In this document: positions 8,797-17,293 of the stretch, one piece after another
Layout of the letters: the number at the start of each line of letters is the position of its first letter
Position numbering within the stretch: position 1 is the stretch's first letter
Source of the DNA: Ralstonia pickettii
GTDB lineage: Bacteria > Pseudomonadota > Gammaproteobacteria > Burkholderiales > Burkholderiaceae
DNA: 64,000 bases
Reading direction: 5' to 3'
NCBI RefSeq assembly: GCF_000607165.1
Contig: NZ_JFZG01000009.1
Coordinates: 28,943 to 92,942 of the forward strand
Notes under the pieces: model-generated
Databases searched by the model: none
Told to the model about the DNA's origin: nothing
What the model saw: only the letters and a program-made list of their open reading frames with translations
Made by a program: the position numbers and the translations under genes

Positions 8797-10329
8797 TCAA
8801 ACGTCGAACCGGACGCCCTGCGCCAGCGGCAGCGCGCCGCTGTAGTTGACGGTGTTGGTGGCGCGGCGCATGTAACCCTTCCATGCGTCCGAGCCGGATT
8901 CGCGGCCGCCGCCGGTTTCCTTCTCGCCGCCGAATGCACCGCCGATCTCGGCGCCCGATGTGCCGATGTTGACGTTGGCAATGCCGCAGTCGCTGCCCGC
9001 CGACGACATGAAGCGCTCGGCATCGCTCAGGTTTGCCGTGAAGATGGCGGACGACAGGCCCTGCGGCACGCCGTTCTGGATGGCGATGGCCTGCTCGGTG
9101 TCGCCGTCATACGTCACGACATAGAGGATCGGTGCGAAGGTCTCGCTTTCCATCACCTTCGTCGGCTTCGGCATTTTGACCAGCGCGGGGCGCACGTACC
9201 AGGCGTCGGTGCCCAGGTCTTCGCGCACGCGCTCGCCACCCAGTACTTCGCCCCCTTCAGCGCGGGCCTGCGCCAGTGCCTGCTGCATGCCGTCGAAGGC
9301 AGCCTGGTCGATCAACGGGCCGACCAGCATGCCGTCCGCCAGCGGGTCGCCAATCGCAATGCTCTGGTAGATCTTTTCCAGACGGGCGAGGAGTGTGTCG
9401 GCCACCGAGCGGTGCACGATCAGGCGGCGCAACGACGTGCAGCGTTGGCCCGCCGTGCCAACGGCGGCAAAGGTGATGGCGCGTGCCGCCAGTTCCAGAT
9501 CCGCCGAAGGCGTGACGATCATCGCGTTGTTGCCGCCCAGCTCCAGGATCGAGCGGCCAAAGCGTTCCGCCACTTTCACGCCCACCTGACGGCCCATGCG
9601 CGTCGAGCCCGTGGCGCTGACGATCGGCACAAGGTGGCTGGCAACCAGCGCTTCGCCCACATCGCGCCCGCCGATCAGCAGTTGGCTCAGCCCGGCAGGA
9701 ATGGCCCCTGGCTTTTCCGCATTGAACGCGTCGACAACCTGCTGCATCAGGTGCTGGCAAGCAATGGCCGTCAGCGGTGTCTTCTCCGACGGCTTCCACA
9801 CGATGGCGTTGCCGCACACCAGGGCCAGCGCAGCGTTCCACGACCACACCGCCACCGGAAAGTTGAACGCCGAGATGATGCCCACCACCCCCATCGGATG
9901 CCAGGTTTCCATCATGCGGTGCCCAGGGCGCTCGCTGGCGATGGTCAAGCCATGCAGTTGCCGCGACAGACCGACGGCAAAGTCGCAGATGTCGATCATC
10001 TCCTGCACTTCGCCCAGGCCCTCGGAGGTGATCTTGCCTGCCTCCAGTGAGACCAGTTCGCCAAGCGCTGCCTTGTGCGTGCGCAGGACCTCGCCCAGGC
10101 GGCGCACCAGTTCTCCGCGCACGGGTGCCGGCACGGTACGCCATGCCAGATACGCCTGATGCGCGCCCTGGATGGCAGCCTCGGCCTCGCTGGCGGTATG
10201 CGATTTCACGGTCGCCAATACCGCGCCATCGCGCGGGGCGCGGCTCGTCCAGTCCGACCCTTCGTAGGCCTTCAGGTCCAGGCCGAGGGCCTTCAGTACG
10301 GTCTGCAATCGTGTTCGTGAATCTGACAT
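8797..10329 (-). CDS. amaB: ALDH7-type aldehyde dehydrogenase, probable Δ1-piperideine-6-carboxylate (aminoadipate semialdehyde) dehydrogenase
   Basis: A 510-residue NAD(P)-dependent aldehyde dehydrogenase. It has the catalytic Cys in FAAVGTAGQRCTSLRRLIVH, the general-base Glu in ILELGGNNAMIV, and KPSEKTPLTAIAC for cofactor binding. The GQRCT context and SGAEIGGAFGGEKETGGGRESG near the C-terminus match antiquitin/ALDH7 enzymes, which oxidise 2-aminoadipate 6-semialdehyde to 2-aminoadipate in lysine and pipecolate breakdown. Start 10329 (MSDSRTR) is preferred over an upstream in-frame start at 10365. It is the last gene of a minus-strand run with an ABC importer and a heterotrimeric flavin dehydrogenase. 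The neighbouring aminotransferase, HglS and D-2-HG dehydrogenase genes support this assignment. Confidence 0.85.
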   Translation of the reverse strand: MSDSRTRLQTVLKALGLDLKAYEGSDWTSRAPRDGAVLATVKSHTASEAEAAIQGAHQAYLAWRTVPAPVRGELVRRLGEVLRTHKAALGELVSLEAGKITSEGLGEVQEMIDICDFAVGLSRQLHGLTIASERPGHRMMETWHPMGVVGIISAFNFPVAVWSWNAALALVCGNAIVWKPSEKTPLTAIACQHLMQQVVDAFNAEKPGAIPAGLSQLLIGGRDVGEALVASHLVPIVSATGSTRMGRQVGVKVAERFGRSILELGGNNAMIVTPSADLELAARAITFAAVGTAGQRCTSLRRLIVHRSVADTLLARLEKIYQSIAIGDPLADGMLVGPLIDQAAFDGMQQALAQARAEGGEVLGGERVREDLGTDAWYVRPALVKMPKPTKVMESETFAPILYVVTYDGDTEQAIAIQNGVPQGLSSAIFTANLSDAERFMSSAGSDCGIANVNIGTSGAEIGGAFGGEKETGGGRESGSDAWKGYMRRATNTVNYSGALPLAQGVRFDV

Positions 10330-10394
10330 GGCGCGAATCCTTGCTGTTCTTTCGTGTTCAATCAAAAAACTGTTGCGTTGCGGCAGCGCTCAAC

Positions 10395-11459
10395 TCAACG
10401 CTCGACGGTGCGGTTCCAGCGCTTGCTCCACTCGGGGCGTTCGGCGTTGATCACGTCCCAGTCCAGGGCAACGGCCGTCTTCAGGATGTTGTTCATCTTG
10501 TTCTGCTCGTCCGCCGCCTTGCCCTTGAGCGGCGCCTTGGGGTTGACTGGATTGTAGGAGCCGTTTTCCATGGCGAGCGCCTGGGCCTCGGGGCTGATCA
10601 GGTAGTCCGCCAGCTTCTGCGCCAGATCGGCATCCGGGTTGTTGGCCAGCACGCACTGCGCCGTCAGCAGAACGACGGCGCCTTCCTTGGGGGCGACGAA
10701 TTCCATCGGGATGCCCTTGGACTTCATCAGCTCGACCTGCGTGAGCGTGTAGGGAAACAGCGCGGCATCGCCGGCCTGCATCATCTCCACCACCTTCGAC
10801 GAGTTGGGGATGTACTCGACCACGTTCGGGCCGATGGTGGTGGGCCATGCCTTGAAGGCCGGATCGACGTTCTTTTCAGTGCCGCCCTTGAGGCGGTTGA
10901 ACATCAGGAAGGCATCCAGCCCAAACGACGAAGCCGGCATGGATTGCACGACCACCTTGCCCTTGTATTTCGGGTCAGCCAGATCGCCCCACGAGGTCGG
11001 CGGCGTCCAGCCCTTGTCGGCAAAGATCTTGGTGCTGTAGGCCAGGCCGGTCAGCCCCATCGACAGGCCCACGGCGTAGTCCCCCTTGAGGTGGGCAATG
11101 GCGGGCACGGCCGACAGGTTGGCCGAAGGCTTGAGCTTTTCGCATAGCCCCATGCCGATGGCGCGGAACATGACGCCGTCGTCCAGCGTCATCACGTGCA
11201 TCTGCGCCTTGCCCTTGGTCGCCTGGGCCTTGGCGAGGATGTCGGTCGAGGTGCCGGGCACGACGACGACCTTGACGTTGTTGGCCTTCTCGAACGGCGG
11301 GAATACGAACTGCGTGTAGGTGCGTTCCATGTTGCCGCCGTTCATGCCGATGTACAGCGTCTTGGTTTCGGCGTGGGCGGCGCCGGCGGCGAGCAGCGCG
11401 GTTCCGGCAGCCGCTGCAATGATGGACGTGAACGATGTTTTCGCGTGTTTCACAAGCAT
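10395..11459 (-). CDS. Periplasmic substrate-binding protein of a PotD-like ABC importer
   Basis: A 354-residue extracellular solute-binding protein of the spermidine/putrescine (PotD)-like class. The N-terminus MLVKHAKTSFTS plus an Ala-rich core ending AGAAHA is a signal peptide with a likely cut before ETKTLYIG. The mature part has GWTPPTSWGDLADPKYKGKV and LADYLISPEAQALAMENGSY, typical of PotD relatives. Its permeases and ATPase are upstream at 14382-17105, with the dehydrogenase genes in between. The ligand is unknown; by context I infer pipecolate or a related lysine-derived imino or opine compound rather than a polyamine. Confidence 0.88.
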   Translation of the reverse strand: MLVKHAKTSFTSIIAAAAGTALLAAGAAHAETKTLYIGMNGGNMERTYTQFVFPPFEKANNVKVVVVPGTSTDILAKAQATKGKAQMHVMTLDDGVMFRAIGMGLCEKLKPSANLSAVPAIAHLKGDYAVGLSMGLTGLAYSTKIFADKGWTPPTSWGDLADPKYKGKVVVQSMPASSFGLDAFLMFNRLKGGTEKNVDPAFKAWPTTIGPNVVEYIPNSSKVVEMMQAGDAALFPYTLTQVELMKSKGIPMEFVAPKEGAVVLLTAQCVLANNPDADLAQKLADYLISPEAQALAMENGSYNPVNPKAPLKGKAADEQNKMNNILKTAVALDWDVINAERPEWSKRWNRTVER

Positions 11460-11485
11460 GGTGGTCTCCTGGGGCATCAAGTGCA

Positions 11486-12619
11486 TCAAGCTGCGGGTTG
11501 CAGAAAGCGTTGGATGGAAAAGGGTTCGATCGGCGTGGTGGTGCGGCCTTCGGCAATCAGCTCGGCCATGACATCGCCCACGCCTGGCCCGAGCTGGAAG
11601 CCGGCGCCGGCAAAGCCAAAGGCGTGGAACAGGCCGGGGCGGCGGGCACTGGGCCCAATCACGGGCTGGTCGTCGGGCAGGTTGCCTTCCGTGCCGCTCC
11701 ACGTGCGGATGATGTGGGCGCCCGTGAGTTGTGGCAGCAGGGCAGCCAACTGCGGCAACTGGCGCAGGATCGCCACGTGCGACGAGCGCGCGCGCTGGTC
11801 GTCCAATACGTAGCCGCGCCCGCCGCCGAATACCACATTGCCGCGCCGCACCTGCCGGCAGTAGATGCCGCCGCCTTCCACGCCCAGGCTCCAGGGCAGG
11901 AAAAACGGCAGCGGCTCGGTCACGCCCATGGTGGGCGGGATGGTGAACATCGGCACGGGCTCGCCCCACTGCGCTGCAAACTGCGCTGCCCAGGCGCCGG
12001 CGCAGTTGACGAGCGCGGAGGCTTTGACCTCCAGATCGCGGTCATGCTGCCGTGCATGAATGACGAAGCGGGCGCCATCGTGCTCGACCGATTGCACCGG
12101 CGCGTGCTCGCGCACATCGGCGCCTGCCGCGTGCGCCGCGCGCGCAAATGCGGGCGACAGCAGGCGCGGATTGGCCTGCCCGTCTTCAGGGCACAGCGAG
12201 CCGCCGACGATCTGATCGCCGCCCATCGGAAAATATTTCTGCAGCGCAGCCTGGCCTTCAATGAGCTGCAACCCGAGGCCAAAGCCCTCGCTGCGTGCTG
12301 CATAGCTGGCCAGCGATTCCATGTCAGCCACGCAACGAGCGATCTTGAAGTGCCCGCTGCGCTCGTACTCGGCCTCGGTGCCGATCAACTCGGTCAGACG
12401 CCCCCAGATCTGGTGCGAACGCTGGGCCAGCGGCAATTGCTCAATGGAGCGCCCCTGACGCCGCACACCGCCAAAATTGACGCCGCTTGAGCGCGAACCG
12501 CACAGGTCGCGCTCGAGCAACGTGACGGCCAGCCCGCGCCGGCGCAGGAACAGCGCGGTGGCGCTGCCCATGATGCCGCCGCCGATGATGGCCACGTCGC
12601 ACGCAAGCTGCTCACGCAT
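11486..12619 (-). CDS. FAD-dependent oxidoreductase, beta/HcnC-like catalytic subunit of a trimeric amino-acid or opine dehydrogenase
   Basis: A 377-residue D-amino-acid-oxidase-fold flavoprotein. It begins CDVAIIGGGIMGSATALFLR (the GxGxxG FAD-binding motif), followed by the ribose-binding acidic residue in VTLLERD and the RSSGVNFGGVRRQ substrate-side motif. The C-terminus has the flavin-contact motif FGFAGAGFQLGPGVGDVMAE. It overlaps the end of the HcnB-like gene by 8 bases, indicating translational coupling. In HcnABC, opine oxidases and the trimeric D-hydroxyproline dehydrogenases, this subunit removes hydride from an imino acid. By position I infer oxidation of pipecolate or another N-substituted lysine derivative. 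Confidence 0.85.
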   Translation of the reverse strand: MREQLACDVAIIGGGIMGSATALFLRRRGLAVTLLERDLCGSRSSGVNFGGVRRQGRSIEQLPLAQRSHQIWGRLTELIGTEAEYERSGHFKIARCVADMESLASYAARSEGFGLGLQLIEGQAALQKYFPMGGDQIVGGSLCPEDGQANPRLLSPAFARAAHAAGADVREHAPVQSVEHDGARFVIHARQHDRDLEVKASALVNCAGAWAAQFAAQWGEPVPMFTIPPTMGVTEPLPFFLPWSLGVEGGGIYCRQVRRGNVVFGGGRGYVLDDQRARSSHVAILRQLPQLAALLPQLTGAHIIRTWSGTEGNLPDDQPVIGPSARRPGLFHAFGFAGAGFQLGPGVGDVMAELIAEGRTTTPIEPFSIQRFLQPAA

Positions 12620-14042
12620 GGTGGCTCTCCGGTTCGCTTGCCTCGGTCACATCCAGCGGTAGCGGCTTGATCGGTGCCTGGCCGCGCAACCGGCCCACTT
12701 GCGCCAGCGGAACGGACTGCGCGTGCGCCAGGATTTCCGCTGCCGCTGCGCCGCACATCCGGCCCTGGCAGCGGCCCATGCCCACCCGGCACAGCGCCTT
12801 CAGCCGGTTCAGCTCGTGCACGCCGCATTCCGCTGCCGTCTGGCGCAGAGTGCCTGCGGTGACGTTTTCGCAGCGGCATACGACCAGGTCGTCGCTGGCG
12901 TGCGCGGCCCAGTCATCGGGAAAGGGGAAGGCCACTTCCAGCGCGTGGCGGAACCGCTCGATCTTCTGCAGACGCTGGCGCAGCGCAGCCAAGCGATTGG
13001 TGTCGACGGTGATTTGCCGATCCTGCAACAGGGCGAGCGCCGCCAATTCGCCCGAGTACTCGGCTGCATCGGCGCCCATGATGCCCGCGCCATCGCCTGC
13101 CAGATACACGCCCGCGACCGAGCTGCGCCGCATGGCGTCGATGCGCGGCACATGGCAGCGGTGCAGTGCAGAAAACTCGAACGCGCAGCCCAGCAGATCG
13201 GCGAGCTGTGTTTCGGGCCGCAGTGCGTAACCCATGCCCACAGCGGAGCAAGCCGTGCGTTGTTCGCGGCCGGCGCTGTCTTGCCAGACGAGGTGCTCCA
13301 ATGCCGCATCGCCTTCCGCGCGCAGCAAACGCACGCCGTGATGCATGGGGATGCCGTGCAGCTTGAGCCAGCCCACCAGCGCCATGCCCTTGGCCATGAC
13401 GCCAGGCTGGCCCAGCATGGCCGGCGCCGCCTTGTAGCGCGCGGTGGCCGGGGCAGTGTCCAGCACCGCCACGACGTTTGCGCCGGCCTTGGCGTACTGG
13501 CAGGCCACCAGATACAGCAGCGGGCCGGTGCCTGCAAACACGACGGCATCGCCAATCGCGCAGCCCTGGTACTTGAGCGCGACTTGCGCGCCGCCCAGCG
13601 TATAGACGCCCGGCAGTGTCCAACCCGGGATCGGCAGCACACGGTCTGTGGCGCCGGTGGCGACAATCACATCGCGCCAGGGCAGGCTGCTGACCGCGCG
13701 CGTAGGCACATGCAGCAGGTCGAGCAGATCGGGCTGGGCATTCCACACCAGGGTCTGCGGGTGGTAATCGATCTGTGGCTGGAGCTGGTCAAAGGCGGCA
13801 TGTACGGCCTGCGCACGCGCGGCTTCGGTGCCGTACAGATCGGCCGCGCTCCGGGCAAAGCCATCCGGCTGGCGGCGATAGATCTGACCGCCGGCGCGCG
13901 GAGCCTCATCCAGCACGATGGGCTTGAGGCCGTGCGCCAGCAGCGTCTGCGCCGCACGCACACCTGCCGGCCCCGCACCGATGATGACTGGCGGCAGATC
14001 CGCCTGCGACTGGCGCTGCAGCGTGGGGGCGGGTTGCGTCAT
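12612..14042 (-). CDS. NAD(P)/FAD-dependent oxidoreductase, alpha/HcnB-like subunit with BFD-like [2Fe-2S] domain
   Basis: A 476-residue electron-transfer subunit. The N-terminal Rossmann motif is PVIIGAGPAGVRAAQTLLAHG, with a second dinucleotide site at GDAVVFAGTGPLLYLVACQYA. YLAGDGAGIMGADAAEYSGELAAL is the flavin-pyrophosphate region. The C-terminus carries a bacterioferritin-associated-ferredoxin-like cluster domain (VVCRCENVTAG, then LCRVGMGRCQGRMCG), giving four conserved Cys. The ATG at 14042 overlaps the stop codon of the ferredoxin-like gene by one base (TGATG), so I prefer it to the longer frame from 14159. This architecture is standard for HcnB, OoxA and NoxA. Confidence 0.87.
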   Translation of the reverse strand: MTQPAPTLQRQSQADLPPVIIGAGPAGVRAAQTLLAHGLKPIVLDEAPRAGGQIYRRQPDGFARSAADLYGTEAARAQAVHAAFDQLQPQIDYHPQTLVWNAQPDLLDLLHVPTRAVSSLPWRDVIVATGATDRVLPIPGWTLPGVYTLGGAQVALKYQGCAIGDAVVFAGTGPLLYLVACQYAKAGANVVAVLDTAPATARYKAAPAMLGQPGVMAKGMALVGWLKLHGIPMHHGVRLLRAEGDAALEHLVWQDSAGREQRTACSAVGMGYALRPETQLADLLGCAFEFSALHRCHVPRIDAMRRSSVAGVYLAGDGAGIMGADAAEYSGELAALALLQDRQITVDTNRLAALRQRLQKIERFRHALEVAFPFPDDWAAHASDDLVVCRCENVTAGTLRQTAAECGVHELNRLKALCRVGMGRCQGRMCGAAAAEILAHAQSVPLAQVGRLRGQAPIKPLPLDVTEASEPESHHA

Positions 14043-14368
14043 CACGCGGCTCCCTCGCTGCCAGCCGGTTGCGTGCAGATGTGCATGCCGGGTTCGATCA
14101 TGGTCTGGCACGCGCGCAGCGATTTGCCATCGGCCAGACGCACCCAGCAGTCCTGGCACGCGCCCATCAGGCAGAAACCGGCGCGCGGCTGCTGGCTGAA
14201 TTCGTTCAAGCGCAACTGGCGTGTTTGCGTGAGCACAGCCGTCAGGACGGTGTCGCCGGCAAGCGCTTCGGCGGGGCGGCCATCCAGCACGAAGGGCACC
14301 GCGGGGCGGTTGCGCTCTTTGAGGCGCTGGAGCTGCGCGCGGGCCGATGGATTTGCAGGAGCGTTCAT
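14042..14368 (-). CDS. (2Fe-2S)-binding protein, gamma/HcnA-like small subunit
   Basis: A 108-residue ferredoxin-like subunit. The cluster ligands are visible as FCLMGACQDCWV, giving Cys-x4-Cys-x2-Cys, with a fourth Cys in SLRACQTMIEPGM. HcnA-like subunits pass electrons from the FAD subunits to the respiratory chain. It is the first of three overlapping genes (HcnA-, HcnB-, HcnC-like) that together form a membrane-linked dehydrogenase. It lies 13 bp after the inner permease gene, so transport and oxidation are co-transcribed. Confidence 0.88.
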   Translation of the reverse strand: MNAPANPSARAQLQRLKERNRPAVPFVLDGRPAEALAGDTVLTAVLTQTRQLRLNEFSQQPRAGFCLMGACQDCWVRLADGKSLRACQTMIEPGMHICTQPAGSEGAA

Positions 14369-14381
14369 CGTGATCTGTGTC

Positions 14382-15176
14382 TCAATGCTTGCCGATCAGA
14401 ATGCGGTCCAGGCCGTAGACCTTGTCCAGCAGCAGCATCAGCGCGAGCGTGAGGAAGACGATCAGCGCCGAGACGGCGGCCATCATCGGGTCGAGCGATT
14501 CCGTGGCGTACATGTACATGCGCACCGGCAGCGTGACGGTGGCGGGCGACACCACGAAGATCGACATGGTCAGTTCATCAAAGCTGTTGATGAAGGCCAG
14601 CAGCCACCCGCCCGTGATGCCCGGCAGGATCATCGGCAACGTCATGCGGCGGAACACCGTGAAGCTGCTCGCACCCAGCGAATAAGCGGCGTGCTCGACC
14701 GAGTGGTCAAAGCCCACCAGCGCTGCCATCACCAGCCGCATGGTGTACGGCGTGACGATCAGTGCATGGGCGAAGATCAGCCAGCCGAAGCTGCCTTGCC
14801 CGCCCACCAGCGAGAACATGCGCAGCAGCGCCACGCCCAGCACCAGGTGCGGAATGATCAGCGGTGACAGAAACACGCCTTGCAAATACTGCAGCCCCGG
14901 CGCGCGGTAGCGGACGATGGCCATGGCGGCCGGCACTGCCAGCGCGGTAGACAGCGTGGCCGCCGCCAGGCCCAGCCACAGACTGTTCCAGAACGATTGC
15001 ACGAAGTCGGGGTGATGCAGCACCTGATCGAACCAGCGCAGCGAGAAATGATGGGTCGGCAGTGTGAGCGTTTCTTCAGGCGTGAAGGCGACGATGCACA
15101 CGATCACCAGCGGTGCCAGCATGAAGATGATGACGAGCGCGTTGAAGATGAGCGCGAGCGGTCCGTTCTTTTGCAT
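14382..15176 (-). CDS. ABC transporter permease (PotC-like)
   Basis: A 264-residue inner-membrane permease. The first membrane helix is IFNALVIIFMLAPLVIVCIVAF, followed by further hydrophobic helices and the EAA-type cytoplasmic loop EHAAYSLGASSFTVFRRMTLP. Start 15176 (MQKNGPLAL) is chosen because a family-like first helix follows directly; the open frame from 15218 adds 14 polar residues. It works with the PotB-like permease and the ATPase just upstream. Confidence 0.9.
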   Translation of the reverse strand: MQKNGPLALIFNALVIIFMLAPLVIVCIVAFTPEETLTLPTHHFSLRWFDQVLHHPDFVQSFWNSLWLGLAAATLSTALAVPAAMAIVRYRAPGLQYLQGVFLSPLIIPHLVLGVALLRMFSLVGGQGSFGWLIFAHALIVTPYTMRLVMAALVGFDHSVEHAAYSLGASSFTVFRRMTLPMILPGITGGWLLAFINSFDELTMSIFVVSPATVTLPVRMYMYATESLDPMMAAVSALIVFLTLALMLLLDKVYGLDRILIGKH

Positions 15177-15186
15177 GTGCGCTCCT

Positions 15187-16044
15187 TCAGCCCAGCGTTC
15201 TTTTGTAGCGCCCTTCAATCATGCGGTTCCAGCCCAGCATGATGACGAGGTTGGCCGCCAGCAGAATCAGCGCGATGGCTGCGCCCAGCGGCCAGTTCAG
15301 TTCGTTCAGGTATTCGTCGTAGATGAGCGTGGCGACCATCTTCACGCGGCGCCCGCCCAGCAGGCCCGGAATGGCGAATGAGCTGGCCGCCAGGCCGAAC
15401 ACGATCAGGCTGCCCGACAGAATGCCCGGCATGACCTGCGGCAGCACCACGCGGCGCAAGGTGGTGAAGTGCGATGCGGACAATGACAGCGCGGCGTTTT
15501 CCACCCACGGGTCGAGCTTTTGCAGCGAGGTCCACACCGGGATGACCATGAACGGCAGCATCACGTGCACCAGCGCAATCACGACGGCCGTCTCGTTGTA
15601 CAGCAGCTTGACCGGGCCGATGCCAACGGCCTTGAACGCGGCGTTGATCAGGCCTTCGGGCCCGAGCAGCATGCTCCAGCCGAAGGCGCGCACCACGACC
15701 GAGATCAGCAGCGGCGCGAGAATGACGAGCAGAAAGATCGAACGCCACGGCTTGCGCATCCGGCTCAGGATGTAGGCCTCGGGCGCGCCAATCAGGATGC
15801 AGACCAGCGTCACGAGTGCCGAGACGCGCAGCGTGCGCCAGAAGATCTCGTAGTAGTACGGGTCTTGCACCACGTGCAGGTAGTGCACGAACGTGAAGGT
15901 GCCCGCAATGGGGCCCTTGTCGGCATCGAACACGTTGAACGACAAAATCACGCTCAGCGCGAGCGGCACGAACAGCATCACGGCAAAGAGGGCCAGCGCT
16001 GGGCCGGTCATGCTCCATGGCACCCAGGTCGGTCTGCGGCTCAT
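15187..16044 (-). CDS. ABC transporter permease (PotB-like)
   Basis: A 285-residue permease starting MSRRPTWVPWSMTGPALALF. It has about six hydrophobic segments and the conserved loop ENAALSLSASHFTTLRRVVLP. The start codon overlaps the stop codon of the upstream ATPase gene by four bases (ATGA), so the two are translationally coupled. The PotC-like partner follows after 10 bp. Confidence 0.9.
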   Translation of the reverse strand: MSRRPTWVPWSMTGPALALFAVMLFVPLALSVILSFNVFDADKGPIAGTFTFVHYLHVVQDPYYYEIFWRTLRVSALVTLVCILIGAPEAYILSRMRKPWRSIFLLVILAPLLISVVVRAFGWSMLLGPEGLINAAFKAVGIGPVKLLYNETAVVIALVHVMLPFMVIPVWTSLQKLDPWVENAALSLSASHFTTLRRVVLPQVMPGILSGSLIVFGLAASSFAIPGLLGGRRVKMVATLIYDEYLNELNWPLGAAIALILLAANLVIMLGWNRMIEGRYKRTLG

Positions 16045-17105
16045 GCTGCATGCCCCTCGGTACCGATCACGCGGACATAGCGGTCCTGCCAATCCACGCC
16101 GACGGTCTGGCCCACTTCGCGCGGGGCATCGCCATCGTTGACGGCGGATACCAGCATCGCGCCGAGCGGCGTGTCGACGGTGTACATCCACTGGTTGCCG
16201 AGGAAGAAGCGTTCGGTCACGCGGCCTTCACAGCGGCCGGCGCCGTCGGCGGTGCACGTCATCTTTTCCGGGCGCAGCGCCAGCACAACCTTGCTGCCCA
16301 CCGGCGTGCCCGGCGGCAGCGCGAGTTGCACGGAACCGATCGATGCGCGAAGTTCGCCGTCGGTGCCCGACACCACCGCGGCATGCAGCAGATTGGCCTT
16401 GCCGACAAAGGTGGAGATGAACGCATTGCGCGGATGCTCATACACCGCCAGCGGTGTATCCACCTGGGTGATGCGGCCCGCCTCCATGACGACCACGCGA
16501 TCGCTGATCGACATGGCTTCGGCCTGATCGTGGGTGACCATGATGGTGGTCGTGCCGACCTTGCGCTGGATCTCGCGCAGCTCGAACTGCATCTCTTCGC
16601 GCAGCTTGGCGTCCAGGTTCGACAGCGGCTCATCCAGCAGCAGCACCGGCGGCTTGATGACCAGCGCCCGCGCCAGGGCAACGCGCTGGCGCTGGCCGCC
16701 CGAGAGTTCGCGCGGGTAGCGATCAACGTGCTTGTCCAGGTGCACCAGCGCCAGCGTCTGCATGGCGCGCTCACGGCGCTCTGCTGCGGGGCACTTGCGC
16801 ATCTCCAGCCCGAATTCCACGTTCTCGCGCACCGTCATGTGCGGGAACAGCGCGTAGGTCTGGAACACGATCCCCAGGCCGCGCGCGTTGGCCTTGGCAC
16901 GGGTGATGTCCTTGCCGTCCAGCTCGATCGAGCCTTCCGTCACCTCCGCGAAGCCCGCAATCATCTGCAGGGTCGTGGTCTTGCCGCAGCCCGATGGGCC
17001 CAGCAGCGAGACGAACTCGCCCTTGTGCACGTTCAGGTTGAAGTCCTGAACGACCCGCAGGTCGCCGTACTGCTTGGAGACATGGTTGAGGCGCAGAAAA
17101 CTCAT
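16041..17105 (-). CDS. ABC transporter ATP-binding protein (PotA-like)
   Basis: A 354-residue ATPase. The Walker A is GPSGCGKTTTLQMIAGF (about residue 36), the Q-loop region FQTYALFPHMTV, the signature ELSGGQRQRVALARAL, Walker B LLLDEPLSNLDAKLR, and the H-loop VTHDQAEAM. The last 100 residues form a TOBE-type regulatory domain. It is the first gene of the minus-strand import/oxidation operon and is divergent from the IclR gene across a 188-bp control region. Confidence 0.93.
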   Translation of the reverse strand: MSFLRLNHVSKQYGDLRVVQDFNLNVHKGEFVSLLGPSGCGKTTTLQMIAGFAEVTEGSIELDGKDITRAKANARGLGIVFQTYALFPHMTVRENVEFGLEMRKCPAAERRERAMQTLALVHLDKHVDRYPRELSGGQRQRVALARALVIKPPVLLLDEPLSNLDAKLREEMQFELREIQRKVGTTTIMVTHDQAEAMSISDRVVVMEAGRITQVDTPLAVYEHPRNAFISTFVGKANLLHAAVVSGTDGELRASIGSVQLALPPGTPVGSKVVLALRPEKMTCTADGAGRCEGRVTERFFLGNQWMYTVDTPLGAMLVSAVNDGDAPREVGQTVGVDWQDRYVRVIGTEGHAA

Positions 17106-17239
17106 CGGTCATCCTTTGCGACTTGGGGGCGTCGCCAGACGCTTCTGTTTGAACAATATGGCTATGCTATTGCAACACCTGTGCCAAAACATCGTTCCAG
17201 CCTAGGTGTATACGCTGTAGTTGGAATTTTTCTCATATT

Positions 17240-17258
17240 TATTCCGTTCATCGGAATA
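17240..17258. promoter_or_regulatory. Probable IclR-type operator
   Basis: A perfect inverted repeat, TATTCCG-TTCAT-CGGAATA, lies in the divergent promoter region between the ABC ATPase and iclR genes. The arms and 5-base spacer resemble known IclR-family operators. A related TTGGAAT half site is at 17221-17227. Its position 36 bp before the iclR start suggests autoregulation as well as control of the import operon. Confidence 0.6.
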
Positions 17259-17293
17259 CAATCGATCAACCGAATTCAGTCCGTTCCAGCTTT

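Noticed and set aside
10395..11459. A polyamine (putrescine/spermidine) uptake role for the PotABCD-like system
   Set aside because: The family similarity allows it, but the gene order with a dehydrogenase and lysine-pathway enzymes favours an imino acid or opine ligand; ligand left open.
12699..14867. 722-codon plus-strand open frame opposite the dehydrogenase genes
   Set aside because: It has no recognisable domain and runs through four well-defined minus-strand genes.
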